Shown here piece after piece: positions 26,620 through 36,374 of a stretch of DNA of 64,000 nt. The position numbers and the translations under genes were made by a program. The notes below the pieces were generated by a model that worked only from the letters and a program-made list of their open reading frames with translations, ran no database searches and was not told the origin of the DNA. Every line of letters begins with the position of its first letter. Within the stretch, counting starts at the first letter, position 1. The DNA comes from Alteromonadaceae bacterium 2753L.S.0a.02 (lineage in GTDB: Bacteria; Pseudomonadota; Gammaproteobacteria; Pseudomonadales; Cellvibrionaceae), in contig VISH01000001.1 of NCBI GenBank assembly GCA_007827375.1, forward strand, positions 1,550,001-1,614,000, in the 5' to 3' direction.

Positions 26620-27384
26620 TTAATTGTTAAAATAGCTAAGAAATTCGCCGTTGGACAGAATGCCCTGTTGCAGAATTTCAATATCCAGTTCCCCCAGCCC
26701 GTAAAAGTTGGGTAGGGTGGCTGCGCGATACTGCTCTATTTTTTGTAAGGTTTGTTGTTCACTGCCGTAAACATCGGCTTGGTAAAGCGCATCCAGATCG
26801 CTGAGGTTGATGTCGCTGTTACCGTATTGCAGGGTGCCCAGATAAGCGTTTTGAAAAAAGCCACTGAGTTCATTTGGTGTCATTTCAATAAAAAAGCGAT
26901 TGGTTTTGGCGTTATCGAAACTGTAACTTTGAGGTTGATTGCTAAAGTTAGCGAGGGCTTGCCCATTTAGCGATACATCATCGTACCAGCTCAATGGTGG
27001 TGCAAATCCCTCGCTTAGGGCAACAACGGTATAAGCGGTAATGCGGTCGCCACGATAGTAACCGCTTACTAAATATTTTTCGTGAGTGTAATAGTTGACG
27101 GTGAGGTCAGTTGCAATATTCTTTGTGGCGGCCGGCGCGCCCAAGAGGTTTTCGATATAGCTGCGGGTATTGCCAACATGAATTTGCGAGAGGGTTTCGT
27201 ACTCGTATGCATTACTGAATTTACTAATCACCAGGGTTTTGAAATCATCAACCAGGATAAATGCTTCGGAAAAGGATCCCAGTGAAATAACAAATACACA
27301 TATTGGAACAAATACGGAGTTTATAAATTGCCTCACGGGCTTCAAGCTCAGGCGGTTACTTCCTTCATGAGATGGGGTCGGCAT
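26620..27384 (-). CDS. Membrane-anchored protein of unknown function
   Basis: A 254-residue protein with one hydrophobic helix near the N-terminus (about residues 22-43, FINSVFVPICVFVISLGSF) and a soluble rest with no cysteine. The segment after it, LSQIHVGNTRSYIENLLGAP, resembles the opening of ETEC_3214-type domains, but I would not rely on that. AGAGGATGA precedes the ATG. Only 40 bp separate it from the divergent next gene. Convergent with the LPP20-like gene. Confidence 0.6.
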   Translation of the reverse strand: MPTPSHEGSNRLSLKPVRQFINSVFVPICVFVISLGSFSEAFILVDDFKTLVISKFSNAYEYETLSQIHVGNTRSYIENLLGAPAATKNIATDLTVNYYTHEKYLVSGYYRGDRITAYTVVALSEGFAPPLSWYDDVSLNGQALANFSNQPQSYSFDNAKTNRFFIEMTPNELSGFFQNAYLGTLQYGNSDINLSDLDALYQADVYGSEQQTLQKIEQYRAATLPNFYGLGELDIEILQQGILSNGEFLSYFNN

Positions 27385-27424
27385 GGTTCATCCTCTGATT
27401 ATTTTCAGCTGCGAGATATAGTAC

Positions 27425-28132
27425 ATGAAGCGTAATATTCAAAGCTATGTGTTTACCAGCGCTATTTGTGTTTTTCTGCTGATTCAATATTTCTTTATCG
27501 GAAAAGTATTGCTGTTTAGCGAAGGGCGTTCGCCCTTGGTATACGAGCTGTTCGCTGCTGTTATGGGTTCGATTATCACAGTGGGGTCCATGGCGTTAAT
27601 ATTGCGCACTCAAATAAAGCACGAAACCCAAAAAGAATACGCATCAAAAATATTCGAAAAAAAGATAGAAATGTACCAGAGTTTATTGGAGGCTTTATTT
27701 TCGATAGATGATGATTCAATTATGGAGCCTAAGGAAATTCATCGTGTTGAAAATCTAATTGGTCTTGCGTGCCTGGTTGCAAACAAACATCAGGTATCGT
27801 TAATGGCTCAGTTTATGTACCAGCTCAAAGTATATGGTGTACTGTATTTTCGCAGTTTGTCTGAAGTGCAGTTGCAATCTTTTAAAACCTTTGTTGATGA
27901 AGAAAAGTGTAAACCCATGGAATTTTCCAAACTTGCCAATCATAAATATGCGCTTGCTACGCCGGTATCCGGTAATGAAATTAGTTATTTTTTATCTTTG
28001 GACGAATTTATTCAGGGCTTGAGAGACGACCTTGCGATAATCGATGGCGATGTTAGTCACGATCTTGAACATTTTGTGCGTACGCCACTGAATGCCCAGG
28101 GGTTGTTTGCCAACCCCAATCGTGCTGAGTAA
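27425..28132 (+). CDS. Two-helix membrane protein of unknown function
   Basis: A 235-residue protein with two predicted transmembrane helices (residues about 7-28 and 38-62), then a mainly helical cytoplasmic part. The region after the second helix, QIKHETQKEYASKIFEKKIEMYQSLLEAL, looks like a coiled coil leading into a helical bundle. I do not recognise the family. The start ATG has only a weak GAGAT upstream. It lies just before the ion channel gene (6 bp gap) and is probably co-transcribed with it. Confidence 0.6.
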   Translation: MKRNIQSYVFTSAICVFLLIQYFFIGKVLLFSEGRSPLVYELFAAVMGSIITVGSMALILRTQIKHETQKEYASKIFEKKIEMYQSLLEALFSIDDDSIMEPKEIHRVENLIGLACLVANKHQVSLMAQFMYQLKVYGVLYFRSLSEVQLQSFKTFVDEEKCKPMEFSKLANHKYALATPVSGNEISYFLSLDEFIQGLRDDLAIIDGDVSHDLEHFVRTPLNAQGLFANPNRAE

Positions 28133-28138
28133 GCTACT

Positions 28139-28846
28139 TTGAATAAGTCATTACTTGAGCAGCGAGAACCGGTGGGGCTCGGCGGTAAATTGGATTGGGT
28201 TATCGCCGCATTGATTATTATTTCTGTGGTGGGTTTTGCGGTGGAAACTCTTCCGGATATCCATCCGCGAACGCGTTTTATTCTGGCGACTTTGGAATGG
28301 CTGACGGTAGCTGCGTTCACGGCGGAATATGTGTATCGTATATATCGTGCGCCCAACAAATGGCGATTTATTTTCAGTTTTTACGGCATTATTGATTTGT
28401 TGGCCATATTGCCCTACCTGATCGCGCCTGCAGTGGATTTGCGTTCAATACGTCTGCTACGATTTTTACGCTTCATTCGTCTGTTAAAACTCACTCGATA
28501 CAATCGCGCGCTATTACACTTTGCACTCGCGCTAAACTATGCCCGAGAGGAGATTGTCATTTCTATTACGGGTACCAGTGTGCTCGTTTTTCTGGCTTCG
28601 GTAGGAATCTATTATTTTGAGCACCCTGCGCAACCAGAAGTCTATCGCTCAATCTTTGATGCGCTCTGGTGGGCGGTGGCTACCTTTACAACGGTCGGTT
28701 ATGGGGATATCTATCCCATCACCACTGGGGGACGTTTGTTCACTATGGGTGTGTTATTTTTAGGCTTGGGGTTGGTCGCGGGCACAACTGGAATACTCGC
28801 CAGCGCGCTGATGAAAGTAAAAAACGAACAGCAAGATAACGATTAA
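28139..28846 (+). CDS. Voltage-gated potassium channel-like ion transporter
   Basis: A 235-residue six-helix channel subunit of the Kv-like ion transporter family. Helix 4 carries spaced arginines (RSIRLLRFLRFIRLLKLTRYNR, positions about 102-121), and the pore loop has the potassium filter TVGYGD near residue 200 (WWAVATFTTVGYGDIYPIT). The start is TTG at 28139, six bases after the previous stop, with GAGTAAG upstream; a later GTG at 28172 is possible. It ends with TAATG, sharing one base with the next gene. Confidence 0.82.
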   Translation: MNKSLLEQREPVGLGGKLDWVIAALIIISVVGFAVETLPDIHPRTRFILATLEWLTVAAFTAEYVYRIYRAPNKWRFIFSFYGIIDLLAILPYLIAPAVDLRSIRLLRFLRFIRLLKLTRYNRALLHFALALNYAREEIVISITGTSVLVFLASVGIYYFEHPAQPEVYRSIFDALWWAVATFTTVGYGDIYPITTGGRLFTMGVLFLGLGLVAGTTGILASALMKVKNEQQDND

Positions 28847-29454
28847 TGCACTTACCTGACCAATTTGCCGAGTATGACCAACAGGTTTTAATAGAGTTTA
28901 TTAGGAAACAGCCATTTGCCAGCCTGGTGCACAATGCTGGCGATTTTCTGGATGCCTGCCAAGTTCCATTGCTGATGTTTACAGAGGGCGAGCGTGTGGT
29001 TCTTCAGGGGCATGTTTCACGACGCAACCCAATTTTCAGGGCCAATACAAACAGCGTACTGGCAATATTTTCAGGTCAAAACCACTATATTTCACCCGGC
29101 TGGTACCCGCATAAAAGCAGCGACCCTAAAGTTGTGCCTACGTGGAACTACCAGCTGGTAAAAGCTCATGGCACTATACGTTGCATCGATGATCCGGTCT
29201 GGAAGCGACACAATATCGAACAGCTGACTGATACCCACGAGTCGGGTTTTGAAAACCCCTGGAAAGTGTCTGACGCGCCGCAAGATTTTATTAATAGATT
29301 ACTTGCTGCAATTGTAGGTATTGAAATACAGGTAACCAAGCTCGAGGGCATTTTTAAACTCAGCCAGAATCAGGCTGATAAAACTCAACGAGCAGTTGCT
29401 GCAGAATTGCAGAAGCTGGGTAGTCCTCTAGCGAGGGAAATGCGCCGCAAATAG
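28846..29454 (+). CDS. PaiB-like FMN-binding protein
   Basis: A 202-residue PaiB-family protein (annotated elsewhere as FMN-binding negative transcriptional regulator). It has the split-barrel flavin fold with QPFASLVHNAGDFLDACQVPLL, HVSRRNPIFRA, FSGQNHYISPGWYP, VPTWNYQLVKAHG and the family ending IEIQVTKLEGIFKLSQN, KTQRAVAAEL. Its start overlaps the channel stop by one base, which implies translational coupling. Whether it truly regulates transcription is not shown by sequence. Confidence 0.83.
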   Translation: MHLPDQFAEYDQQVLIEFIRKQPFASLVHNAGDFLDACQVPLLMFTEGERVVLQGHVSRRNPIFRANTNSVLAIFSGQNHYISPGWYPHKSSDPKVVPTWNYQLVKAHGTIRCIDDPVWKRHNIEQLTDTHESGFENPWKVSDAPQDFINRLLAAIVGIEIQVTKLEGIFKLSQNQADKTQRAVAAELQKLGSPLAREMRRK

Positions 29455-29469
29455 TTGTTTCATGCTGGG

Positions 29470-29730
29470 TTATTCCGGTAACCACACTTTCAGCCGATGG
29501 CAATGTAACAGCTGGTATTTTTGAAATGGATCTTGCTCCACAATTTGTTGCGCGTTTTCGAGATCTTCGGCATCAAACAGAATCAGTCCGCCGCTGTGAT
29601 CACTAAAAGGGCCGCCTTCATAGTTACTGAGTTCGGCGGTTTTCCAATAATCAATGTGTGCGGCAATTTGTTCCGCAATTTGTTGTGGTTTATCGTCCAT
29701 AAAATAAACATAGGCGATGCGCTGGCTCAT
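29470..29730 (-). CDS. YciI-like protein
   Basis: An 86-residue ferredoxin-like fold protein of the YciI family: RIAYVYFMDDKPQQIAEQI, AHIDYWKTAE, GGPFSDHSGGLILFDAEDLENAQQIVEQDPF, and YQLLHCHRLKVW. The conserved His and Asp of the proposed active site are present. It is 3 bp downstream of the DUF1015 gene on the same strand, so the two are an operon. Function unknown. Confidence 0.83.
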   Translation of the reverse strand: MSQRIAYVYFMDDKPQQIAEQIAAHIDYWKTAELSNYEGGPFSDHSGGLILFDAEDLENAQQIVEQDPFQKYQLLHCHRLKVWLPE

Positions 29731-29733
29731 GGC

Positions 29734-31032
29734 TTACTCCTGTATTTTACGACATTCAAAGTAGAAACGTTTGTCCTCAGCATCTCCCATCGAAAAAGTT
29801 TTGCGAGGCAATGAGCCGTCGAAAATAACAGTTTTAAATAAACTGTGTTTGTCGATGGCGGGCAGTAAAAAACCAATATTGCGAGGCTGCATAGCGAGGT
29901 CTTTTGTGTCCTGTTCACCGTGAATATAATCAATAGAAGTGTCTGATTGAGATTGCAGGTAGCTATCGAGAAACTTCTGTAAACTGCCAACGGCTAGTTG
30001 TGCTGTGGGATGGGGTATGTGTAGCGTGCCCTGTACACTGGCGCTGATAAACGGAATTAGGTGACCGTGCGAATCATGGGGGGTGTGCTCAAGAATTTCG
30101 CTGCCCGGTTGGCTTGTTAAAAATGCATCTAACAGCTGTTCCACCTCAACATTAAACAGCACGCGGTGAATGGGTTCGAACTGTAAGGAATCATCAAACA
30201 GGTTAACCAATTCCACGAGCGCGTAACGGGCTGGATGATTGCTGACGGCTGCGAAACCACGACGCTGCTTTAGGGATTCCCAAATGGCTTTAGCGGTGGC
30301 AAAGGAGTGGTTGCCGTCGCCCATGGCGTATAGCAAAGGCGCCTTGTCGTTATTCGTTTGATATTTCTTTTGAAACACTGCCGGATCTGCGAGGTGTTGT
30401 AACTTGGCAACAAAATTTGCGATATGCGCTTCATTACGAACGGCCCAGCCACGCAGGTGTCCGGAATTCAACATTAAGGCTGTGTCGTAAAGCGCGAGCT
30501 CGCTGTTTTCAAATAGTGGTTCGATAACGCTTTTCTCGGGGTCGTCTATAAGCACCATTATGTGTGGTGATTCCAGCGGTGCCTGTTCGCGGATAGCAAT
30601 TCGTGGAGGTAAGCGATCTACGATTGTACCTTCTGTACTGCGTATTAAGGTTTGCGCACCGCTCTCATAGCTGTAGTGTTCCAGGTCCAGCGCGACTATG
30701 GCGCCTTTGCGGGTAGCGCCGCTACGCAGAGTTCGCTCGCACAGCACCAGCGTGCTTGGGTACTGTGTCAGAATACCGCTTTGGAGATAGTCGCGCATAT
30801 TGCGGTGAATACCGGCTATGCGTGCTTCTTTATCGTCACTGTTCAAAAATACTTCGGGGTAAATCAACGCCAGAGAGGAAGGGTTGTTACCACACGTATC
30901 CGCCACACGCCGCCAGTAATCAGGTTGAGATGAGTATTGATCGCAAGCAATTACCGGCCAGGTCTGTAGGTCTACCGACTCGCTGGGAAGCAAGATATCG
31001 GGAATTTGCAGGCCAATGTCTTCGAAAATCAT
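29734..31032 (-). CDS. DUF1015 family protein
   Basis: A 432-residue protein of the DUF1015 family (SerK-like fold in some members). It begins MIFEDIGLQIPDILLPS; family segments seen include WPVIACDQYSSQPDYW, YPEVFLNSDD, TRKGAIVALDLEHYSYE, RTTEGTIVDRLPPR-like GTIVDRLPPRIAIREQA, and LLYAMGDGNHSFATAKAIWE. The last is the most typical. The start at 31032 is chosen because homologues begin there and GGAG lies 12 bases upstream; the frame stays open to 31101. It forms an operon with yciI. Confidence 0.82.
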   Translation of the reverse strand: MIFEDIGLQIPDILLPSESVDLQTWPVIACDQYSSQPDYWRRVADTCGNNPSSLALIYPEVFLNSDDKEARIAGIHRNMRDYLQSGILTQYPSTLVLCERTLRSGATRKGAIVALDLEHYSYESGAQTLIRSTEGTIVDRLPPRIAIREQAPLESPHIMVLIDDPEKSVIEPLFENSELALYDTALMLNSGHLRGWAVRNEAHIANFVAKLQHLADPAVFQKKYQTNNDKAPLLYAMGDGNHSFATAKAIWESLKQRRGFAAVSNHPARYALVELVNLFDDSLQFEPIHRVLFNVEVEQLLDAFLTSQPGSEILEHTPHDSHGHLIPFISASVQGTLHIPHPTAQLAVGSLQKFLDSYLQSQSDTSIDYIHGEQDTKDLAMQPRNIGFLLPAIDKHSLFKTVIFDGSLPRKTFSMGDAEDKRFYFECRKIQE

Positions 31033-31239
31033 GATTTTATCGTTCTCCGTGGGGGAGCCAGCATAGCTTGTGTAATTGTAAAGGTCGCTGAGGCTGATCA
31101 AACTCCTCTTGATTGTTACCGCCTTGTTGAGCAGGAGGAGTGTCCGACCACAAACGTTCAGGGGTCAATATTTGGGTGCATCGCAACCGCAACAACCGCT
31201 AGAATGTTGTCTTCCCCTTCCATTGTTGGTGTGTAAACA

Positions 31240-32439
31240 GTGATCCGCGAAAACAATTTTTGGCAAAACCCCCGAAACCTGTTATTGAGCATGACATTTG
31301 TGATGTCTTTTTTATTTGCCACCTGGCAGGTTTTGCTGAACAACTTTGTGATTGAACGGGCCGGTTTTACTGGTGTAGAAATTGGAATTTTGCAAAGCTT
31401 GCGGGAAATACCTGGTTTTCTGGCATTTACGGCAGTATTCGTGCTTTTGGTTCTGCGCGAACAAACCTTTGCGTTGCTGTCGGTTGCAACACTGGGGCTA
31501 GGCGTAGCATTAACGGGGTTTTTCCCTACGGCGTTAGGGCTCTACTTTACTACAGTGATTATGTCGATTGGTTTTCATTATTTTGAAACCATGAATAAAT
31601 CGCTAACCTTACAGTGGCTCGATACTCCCAACACGGCCCATTTTATGGGGCGTGCTCTCTCCGTTAAAGCGATTGCTAGCCTCTCCGCTTACGGCATTAT
31701 TTTCGTAGCCATGGAGCTTGCCGGGGTGGATTACGTGTGGATGTATCTCATCGCCGGTAGCACTGGATTGCTAGCGATTTTTGTGGTGGCCATTAAATTC
31801 AAACGCTTTAACCCTCATGTGGATCAGCATAAAACTCTACTGCTGCGTCGCCGCTATTGGTTGTATTACGCACTGGTCTTTATGAGTGGCGCGCGACGCC
31901 AGATTTTCGTGGTGTTCGCGGGTTTTTTAATGGTGGAAAAATTTGGCTACAGTGTGGGCCAGATAAGTGCCCTTTTTATTTTCAATTATGTGTTTAATTT
32001 TTTCTTTGCGGCACGTATTGGAAAGTTAATTGGGCGCATCGGGGAGCGGCGTGCGCTGATGATTGAATACACGGCGCTGATTGGTGTGTTCGTCAGTTAT
32101 GCCCTGGTAAGCAATGGTCATGTGGCCGCGGTGCTTTATGTTATCGATCATTTGTTCTTTGCATTCGCGATTGCGATAACCACCTATTTTCAAAAAATCG
32201 CCGACAAACCTGATATTGCCGCGACTGCCAGCGTGAGTTTTACCATTAACCATATTGCGGCAGTGGTAATTCCTGCGCTGTTGGGTATGCTGTGGATTGT
32301 TTCACCGGGAGCGGTATTTCTGGCGGGAGCTTGTTTTGCGGTAATGTCGCTGATATTGTCGCTAAATATTCCGAGTGCGCCGGCACCGGGCAATGAAGTA
32401 CTTATTGGGGGATGGGCTCCTGCAAAAAGCGTGGGTTAG
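31240..32439 (+). CDS. MFS transporter
   Basis: A 399-residue major facilitator with about twelve helices. It has RAGFTGVEIGILQSLREIPGF in the first loop and RIGKLIGRIGERRALMIEY as the MFS loop of the second half. HYFETMNKSLTLQWLDTPNTAH near residue 115 is conspicuous but its meaning is unknown. It starts with GTG at 31240, with a weak ribosome binding site. The stop overlaps the stop of the convergent sensor gene by three or four bases (TTAG), leaving no space for a terminator. Confidence 0.78.
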   Translation: MIRENNFWQNPRNLLLSMTFVMSFLFATWQVLLNNFVIERAGFTGVEIGILQSLREIPGFLAFTAVFVLLVLREQTFALLSVATLGLGVALTGFFPTALGLYFTTVIMSIGFHYFETMNKSLTLQWLDTPNTAHFMGRALSVKAIASLSAYGIIFVAMELAGVDYVWMYLIAGSTGLLAIFVVAIKFKRFNPHVDQHKTLLLRRRYWLYYALVFMSGARRQIFVVFAGFLMVEKFGYSVGQISALFIFNYVFNFFFAARIGKLIGRIGERRALMIEYTALIGVFVSYALVSNGHVAAVLYVIDHLFFAFAIAITTYFQKIADKPDIAATASVSFTINHIAAVVIPALLGMLWIVSPGAVFLAGACFAVMSLILSLNIPSAPAPGNEVLIGGWAPAKSVG

Positions 32440-35400
32440 CTGGACAGCGAGCGCCGCGTAATATCCTTTATGAGAAACTCCCGAGCATCGCTGGCAATCA
32501 TGGGTTTTGCGATAAAAAAGCCCTGGCCGTAGTCGCAATTGTATTGTTCCAGTGTGTTGAGCTGTTCGCTCGTCTCAATTCCCTCTGCTACCACGCGCAT
32601 TTTGAGGTTGTGGGCGAGGTTAATCGTAGCGCGCACAATTTCGTGAGCATTACCCGTTTCCTGATTCGATTCCAGCGCGTTAACAAAAGCACGGTCAATT
32701 TTTAATTGTTGTACGGGGAGTCGATCAAGATAAGCGAGCGATGAATAGCCGGTACCAAAATCGTCAATGGCGAGATCCAGGCCCCGTTGCCGTAAGCCCT
32801 CCAATAGCATTTCCACGGTGTCGGTATTCTGCATTAGCGCCGATTCGGTAATTTCAAAGCGTATTTTATCGTGGGGTGCATGGGTTTCCTCAAAGACCTC
32901 ATCAATACGTTGCAGTAAATCCACTTGTCCTAATTGCAGGGGTGACAAATTCACTGAAATTGCCGGTATATCCTGTGTTTTAAATTCACTTTGCCATTGT
33001 TTTATTTGCAGGCAGGCCTGATGTAAAACCCAAATACCTATTTCGAAAATTAAACCAATCGACTCAGCAATGGCAATAAATCTATCGGGAGGGACCATGC
33101 CCCGCTGCGGATGATGCCAGCGCAACAAAAGCTCAAAGCTGCTGAGATATTGCGAATTGATGTTAATAATAGGCTGGTACACAACGCTGAACTCGCCATT
33201 GCCCATTGCTCTTCGTAAGTCTACTTCCAGCAGAGTTTGATCGAGCATGGTTTTGAGAATCGTGTTGTCGAATAATTGATATACGGCGCGACCACGCTCC
33301 TTGGCGCGTTGCATGGCTATATTGGCGTTGCGAATAAGTTGCGTGGCTTCACTGTATTTTTTATCGGCAATTAAAATTCCAATACTGACGCTGAAGTTTA
33401 TTCTCAGTTGATCGATTACAAATTTGTCTTTGAACGATTCAATGATGTGCCTGGCGGTTTCGGTAATGGTATTTTCGTTTTCAATGGTGTTAAAAATGAC
33501 TGCGAATTCGTCGCTGCCGAGGCGCACAGCCACAGCCTTGTTTTGAAGAAGTCGGTTGAGCCGTTGCGCAGCAGCTGCCAGTAACTTGTCGCCTACCAAA
33601 TGACCATGACTGTCGTTAATTTTGCGAAATCGATCGCCACCTATATAAAGTAACGCAAACGGCAGTTGTCCCTTATCGATGAGTTTTTGCAGATGGTCCA
33701 ACAACCACACGCGGTTTTTCAAGCCTGTGAGGGAATCGTGATAGGCAATGTATTGCGAGCGTGCTTCAGATTCGCGGCGTTCTTCAATTTCAATCGACAA
33801 TTCCTGAGTGCGATGGGCGACACGTTGTTCCAGCTCAGAATTTAATTGCACCACACGCTGATTGGCAAAGCGCAGCTGTGCGGTCTGCTGGTCGACCAGG
33901 CCCTGCAATTCTTTTTCGCGTTGCCGGTTGGCGCGTACCCGCCACTGGCTGAAGCCGAATATCACCAGCACACAACACATCCCATAGAAAACCATTGCCC
34001 ACCAGGTGCGCCACCAGGGTGGTTTTATGGTTAGTTCAATGAGTCGCGCCTTACTGTTCCATACACCTTCGTTGTTGGCGCTGAGAATTTGAAATTGGTA
34101 ATTTCCCGGAGCCAGGTTTGTGTAGCGCACGCGTCTTCCGGAACTGTCGGTTTCCTGCCAGTCGTTTTGCCAGCCTTTTAAACGATAGCGAAAACGATTT
34201 TTCTGCGGGGAAATTAAATTAAGTGCTGTAAAGCGAAACGTAATATCGCGTTGTTCATAGGGCAGAATCAGGTGTTCTGTGCGGTTTAAGGGGGCCTTCA
34301 ACCAGGGCGTTTTGCCCGGCTGTACAGGCTCCTGAAATAATTCCAAACCGGTAAAATGCACCGGCGGGGCATTTTCATTAACGGGAAGATTTTCGGGATC
34401 GAACACAGTGAGCCCCGTGGTGGTGCCAAAATACATCATGCCATCGCTGGCATAGAGGTGACTACTGCGATTAAATTGTGCGCCCGCGAGGCCGTCTAGC
34501 TCCGTAAAATTTTCAAAGTGTTCGCTGCGCGGGTCGAATTTACTGAGTCCATTGCGTGTGCCTATCCATAGATAACCGTTGTTGTCCTGTTCGATGGACA
34601 CCACGAAATTATCTGGCAGACCGTCTTTGTCTGTGTAGGTCGTAAGACTGTCGCTAACGGGTCGGTAACGGGTCAGGCCGGAATCGGTGCCGAGCCAAAG
34701 ATTGCCCTGATCGTCGCGAAAAATATCAAAGACGCTGCTATTGATTGGGTTTGATGGTTTCCAAAATTTCTTGTTTCGGGCGTCAAAAAGCTCTAGGCCG
34801 TTGTAACCGCCAATCCAGATTTCCGAATCATCGATGTATAAAAAATCGTTCACTGCATAGTTGGTTGCCAATTCAGCGCGAAATAAATCGTAAGGGGAAT
34901 AGGATTCAAAAAGCTTGCTGTTTGGATCATAAATCTGAAAACCGCGCCCCCAGGTACTGATTAACAGGCGTCCATCCCGCATCGACTCGACACGAAAAAT
35001 GTTGTTGCTCGCCAGGGTTTTTTCCGCTGCGAGCTGGGGTTTGCGTATTATGCGGCTGACCATGCCACTCCTGATATCGAGGCGATTTAAACCACCGCCC
35101 CAGGTGCCTATCCACAAATTGCCGCGTGTATCCTCCTCCAACGCCAGGAGTGAATTGCTGCTGATGGAGTTGGGATTATCGGGGTCGTGCTCAATCGCTT
35201 TAAAAGTTTTGTTGAGCGGGTCAAATTGATTCAGCCCTCCGCCATCGGTAGCGATCCAGATTTTGCCATCATGCGATTCCTGAATTTCCAATAAATTATT
35301 AAAATTGAGCGCGTTGGGAATTTCGAGGCTGTGCTTATAGCTGGTGAATTTCTCATGGCTGGGGCTGATACGAAACACACCATACGCACTAGCCGAGAGC

Positions 35401-36374
35401 CAAAGATTATGTTCGTCGTCTTCGTAAATATCGATTATCGAACCAGGGGGTAAACTGTAATCGGTAAAGGATGCCTCGGGATAGTGAGCAAAATCGTCGC
35501 TTTCCGGGCGATAATAATGCAGGCCTTTTTTATCGGTGCCTATCCACAGCCTGTGCTTGCTGTCTTGAAATAATGCCCATAAATTGTTGGTGACCAAACT
35601 GCCCGGTTTATCGGGGTCTGCCGTATAACGAAACGCTTTGCCAGTTTCTGGGTTGACCGTGATCAGGCCGCTGTCGGAACTGACCCAAAGTTTCCCTGTG
35701 TGGTCTTCCTGCACGGCCCGCACGCTTTGGGTGCCGGGAACAAAATCCAGTTTGAGCGGGAACAGTCGAAAATTCTTGCCATCTTTAACCGACATGCGAT
35801 ACACGCCGCCACTCGAAGCCACCCAAAAACTGTCACCCCGGGCGCTACCTGATATATCTCGAACCTCGCCGCGCGGTGATTGCTCAAAATAGCGATTAAT
35901 AACGCGTTCGGTTGCCGGGTCGAATTGCACAACCCCAAAGCCATCGCCGCCAATCCAGAGATAGCCGCGCTGATCTTCGTAAATAGCGCGACCGGAACGG
36001 CGCTGCAAGATATCGTAATTGGTGAAGGTTTCCTGATCGGGGTTGTAGCGGCTGAGTTGGTTGCCTACCACCCAGAGCACGCCGGAGCGCGACACCATAA
36101 GGCTGTGAGTGATCGAGGAGCCCAGTGAGTGTGGGTCTTCATCGCGATGTGTAAATACTCGAAGATTGTAGCCGTCGTAGCGTTTCAAGCCATTGTCGGT
36201 GGCAATCCATAAAAAGCCTTCGGTATCGCGCACTGTGGAGCTGGTGAAGTCTGGGCGGGGATTTTCTTCGAGATAGATTGGGTGGGCGCGGTAATTTTCT
36301 TGTGCGAAGGCCTCAACGCAGAGCAACGCCACAACAGATGCAGTCAGCAAGCTTCGCCAGCATCTAATGGGCAT
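32436..36374 (-). CDS. Beta-propeller/Y_Y_Y sensor with degenerate GGDEF and intact EAL domain
   Basis: A 1312-residue membrane signalling protein. Signal peptide at 1-23; two seven-bladed-type arrays of Reg_prop repeats (GYLWIGTDNGL-like, about residues 30-680); a Y_Y_Y domain (about 690-763); one transmembrane helix near 785-805; a coiled coil; GGDEF (870-1030) and EAL (1050-1300). The GGDEF reads GSDEF and the usual DLDRFK is GGDRFR, so cyclase activity is doubtful. The EAL keeps ELLLRW, SVNLS, EITES, DDFGTGYSS, LKIDR and AEGIE, so c-di-GMP phosphodiesterase activity is likely. Start 36374 has AGGTGG and overlaps the preceding stop by 11 bases. Last gene of a three-gene operon. Confidence 0.85.
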   Translation of the reverse strand: MPIRCWRSLLTASVVALLCVEAFAQENYRAHPIYLEENPRPDFTSSTVRDTEGFLWIATDNGLKRYDGYNLRVFTHRDEDPHSLGSSITHSLMVSRSGVLWVVGNQLSRYNPDQETFTNYDILQRRSGRAIYEDQRGYLWIGGDGFGVVQFDPATERVINRYFEQSPRGEVRDISGSARGDSFWVASSGGVYRMSVKDGKNFRLFPLKLDFVPGTQSVRAVQEDHTGKLWVSSDSGLITVNPETGKAFRYTADPDKPGSLVTNNLWALFQDSKHRLWIGTDKKGLHYYRPESDDFAHYPEASFTDYSLPPGSIIDIYEDDEHNLWLSASAYGVFRISPSHEKFTSYKHSLEIPNALNFNNLLEIQESHDGKIWIATDGGGLNQFDPLNKTFKAIEHDPDNPNSISSNSLLALEEDTRGNLWIGTWGGGLNRLDIRSGMVSRIIRKPQLAAEKTLASNNIFRVESMRDGRLLISTWGRGFQIYDPNSKLFESYSPYDLFRAELATNYAVNDFLYIDDSEIWIGGYNGLELFDARNKKFWKPSNPINSSVFDIFRDDQGNLWLGTDSGLTRYRPVSDSLTTYTDKDGLPDNFVVSIEQDNNGYLWIGTRNGLSKFDPRSEHFENFTELDGLAGAQFNRSSHLYASDGMMYFGTTTGLTVFDPENLPVNENAPPVHFTGLELFQEPVQPGKTPWLKAPLNRTEHLILPYEQRDITFRFTALNLISPQKNRFRYRLKGWQNDWQETDSSGRRVRYTNLAPGNYQFQILSANNEGVWNSKARLIELTIKPPWWRTWWAMVFYGMCCVLVIFGFSQWRVRANRQREKELQGLVDQQTAQLRFANQRVVQLNSELEQRVAHRTQELSIEIEERRESEARSQYIAYHDSLTGLKNRVWLLDHLQKLIDKGQLPFALLYIGGDRFRKINDSHGHLVGDKLLAAAAQRLNRLLQNKAVAVRLGSDEFAVIFNTIENENTITETARHIIESFKDKFVIDQLRINFSVSIGILIADKKYSEATQLIRNANIAMQRAKERGRAVYQLFDNTILKTMLDQTLLEVDLRRAMGNGEFSVVYQPIININSQYLSSFELLLRWHHPQRGMVPPDRFIAIAESIGLIFEIGIWVLHQACLQIKQWQSEFKTQDIPAISVNLSPLQLGQVDLLQRIDEVFEETHAPHDKIRFEITESALMQNTDTVEMLLEGLRQRGLDLAIDDFGTGYSSLAYLDRLPVQQLKIDRAFVNALESNQETGNAHEIVRATINLAHNLKMRVVAEGIETSEQLNTLEQYNCDYGQGFFIAKPMIASDAREFLIKDITRRSLSS

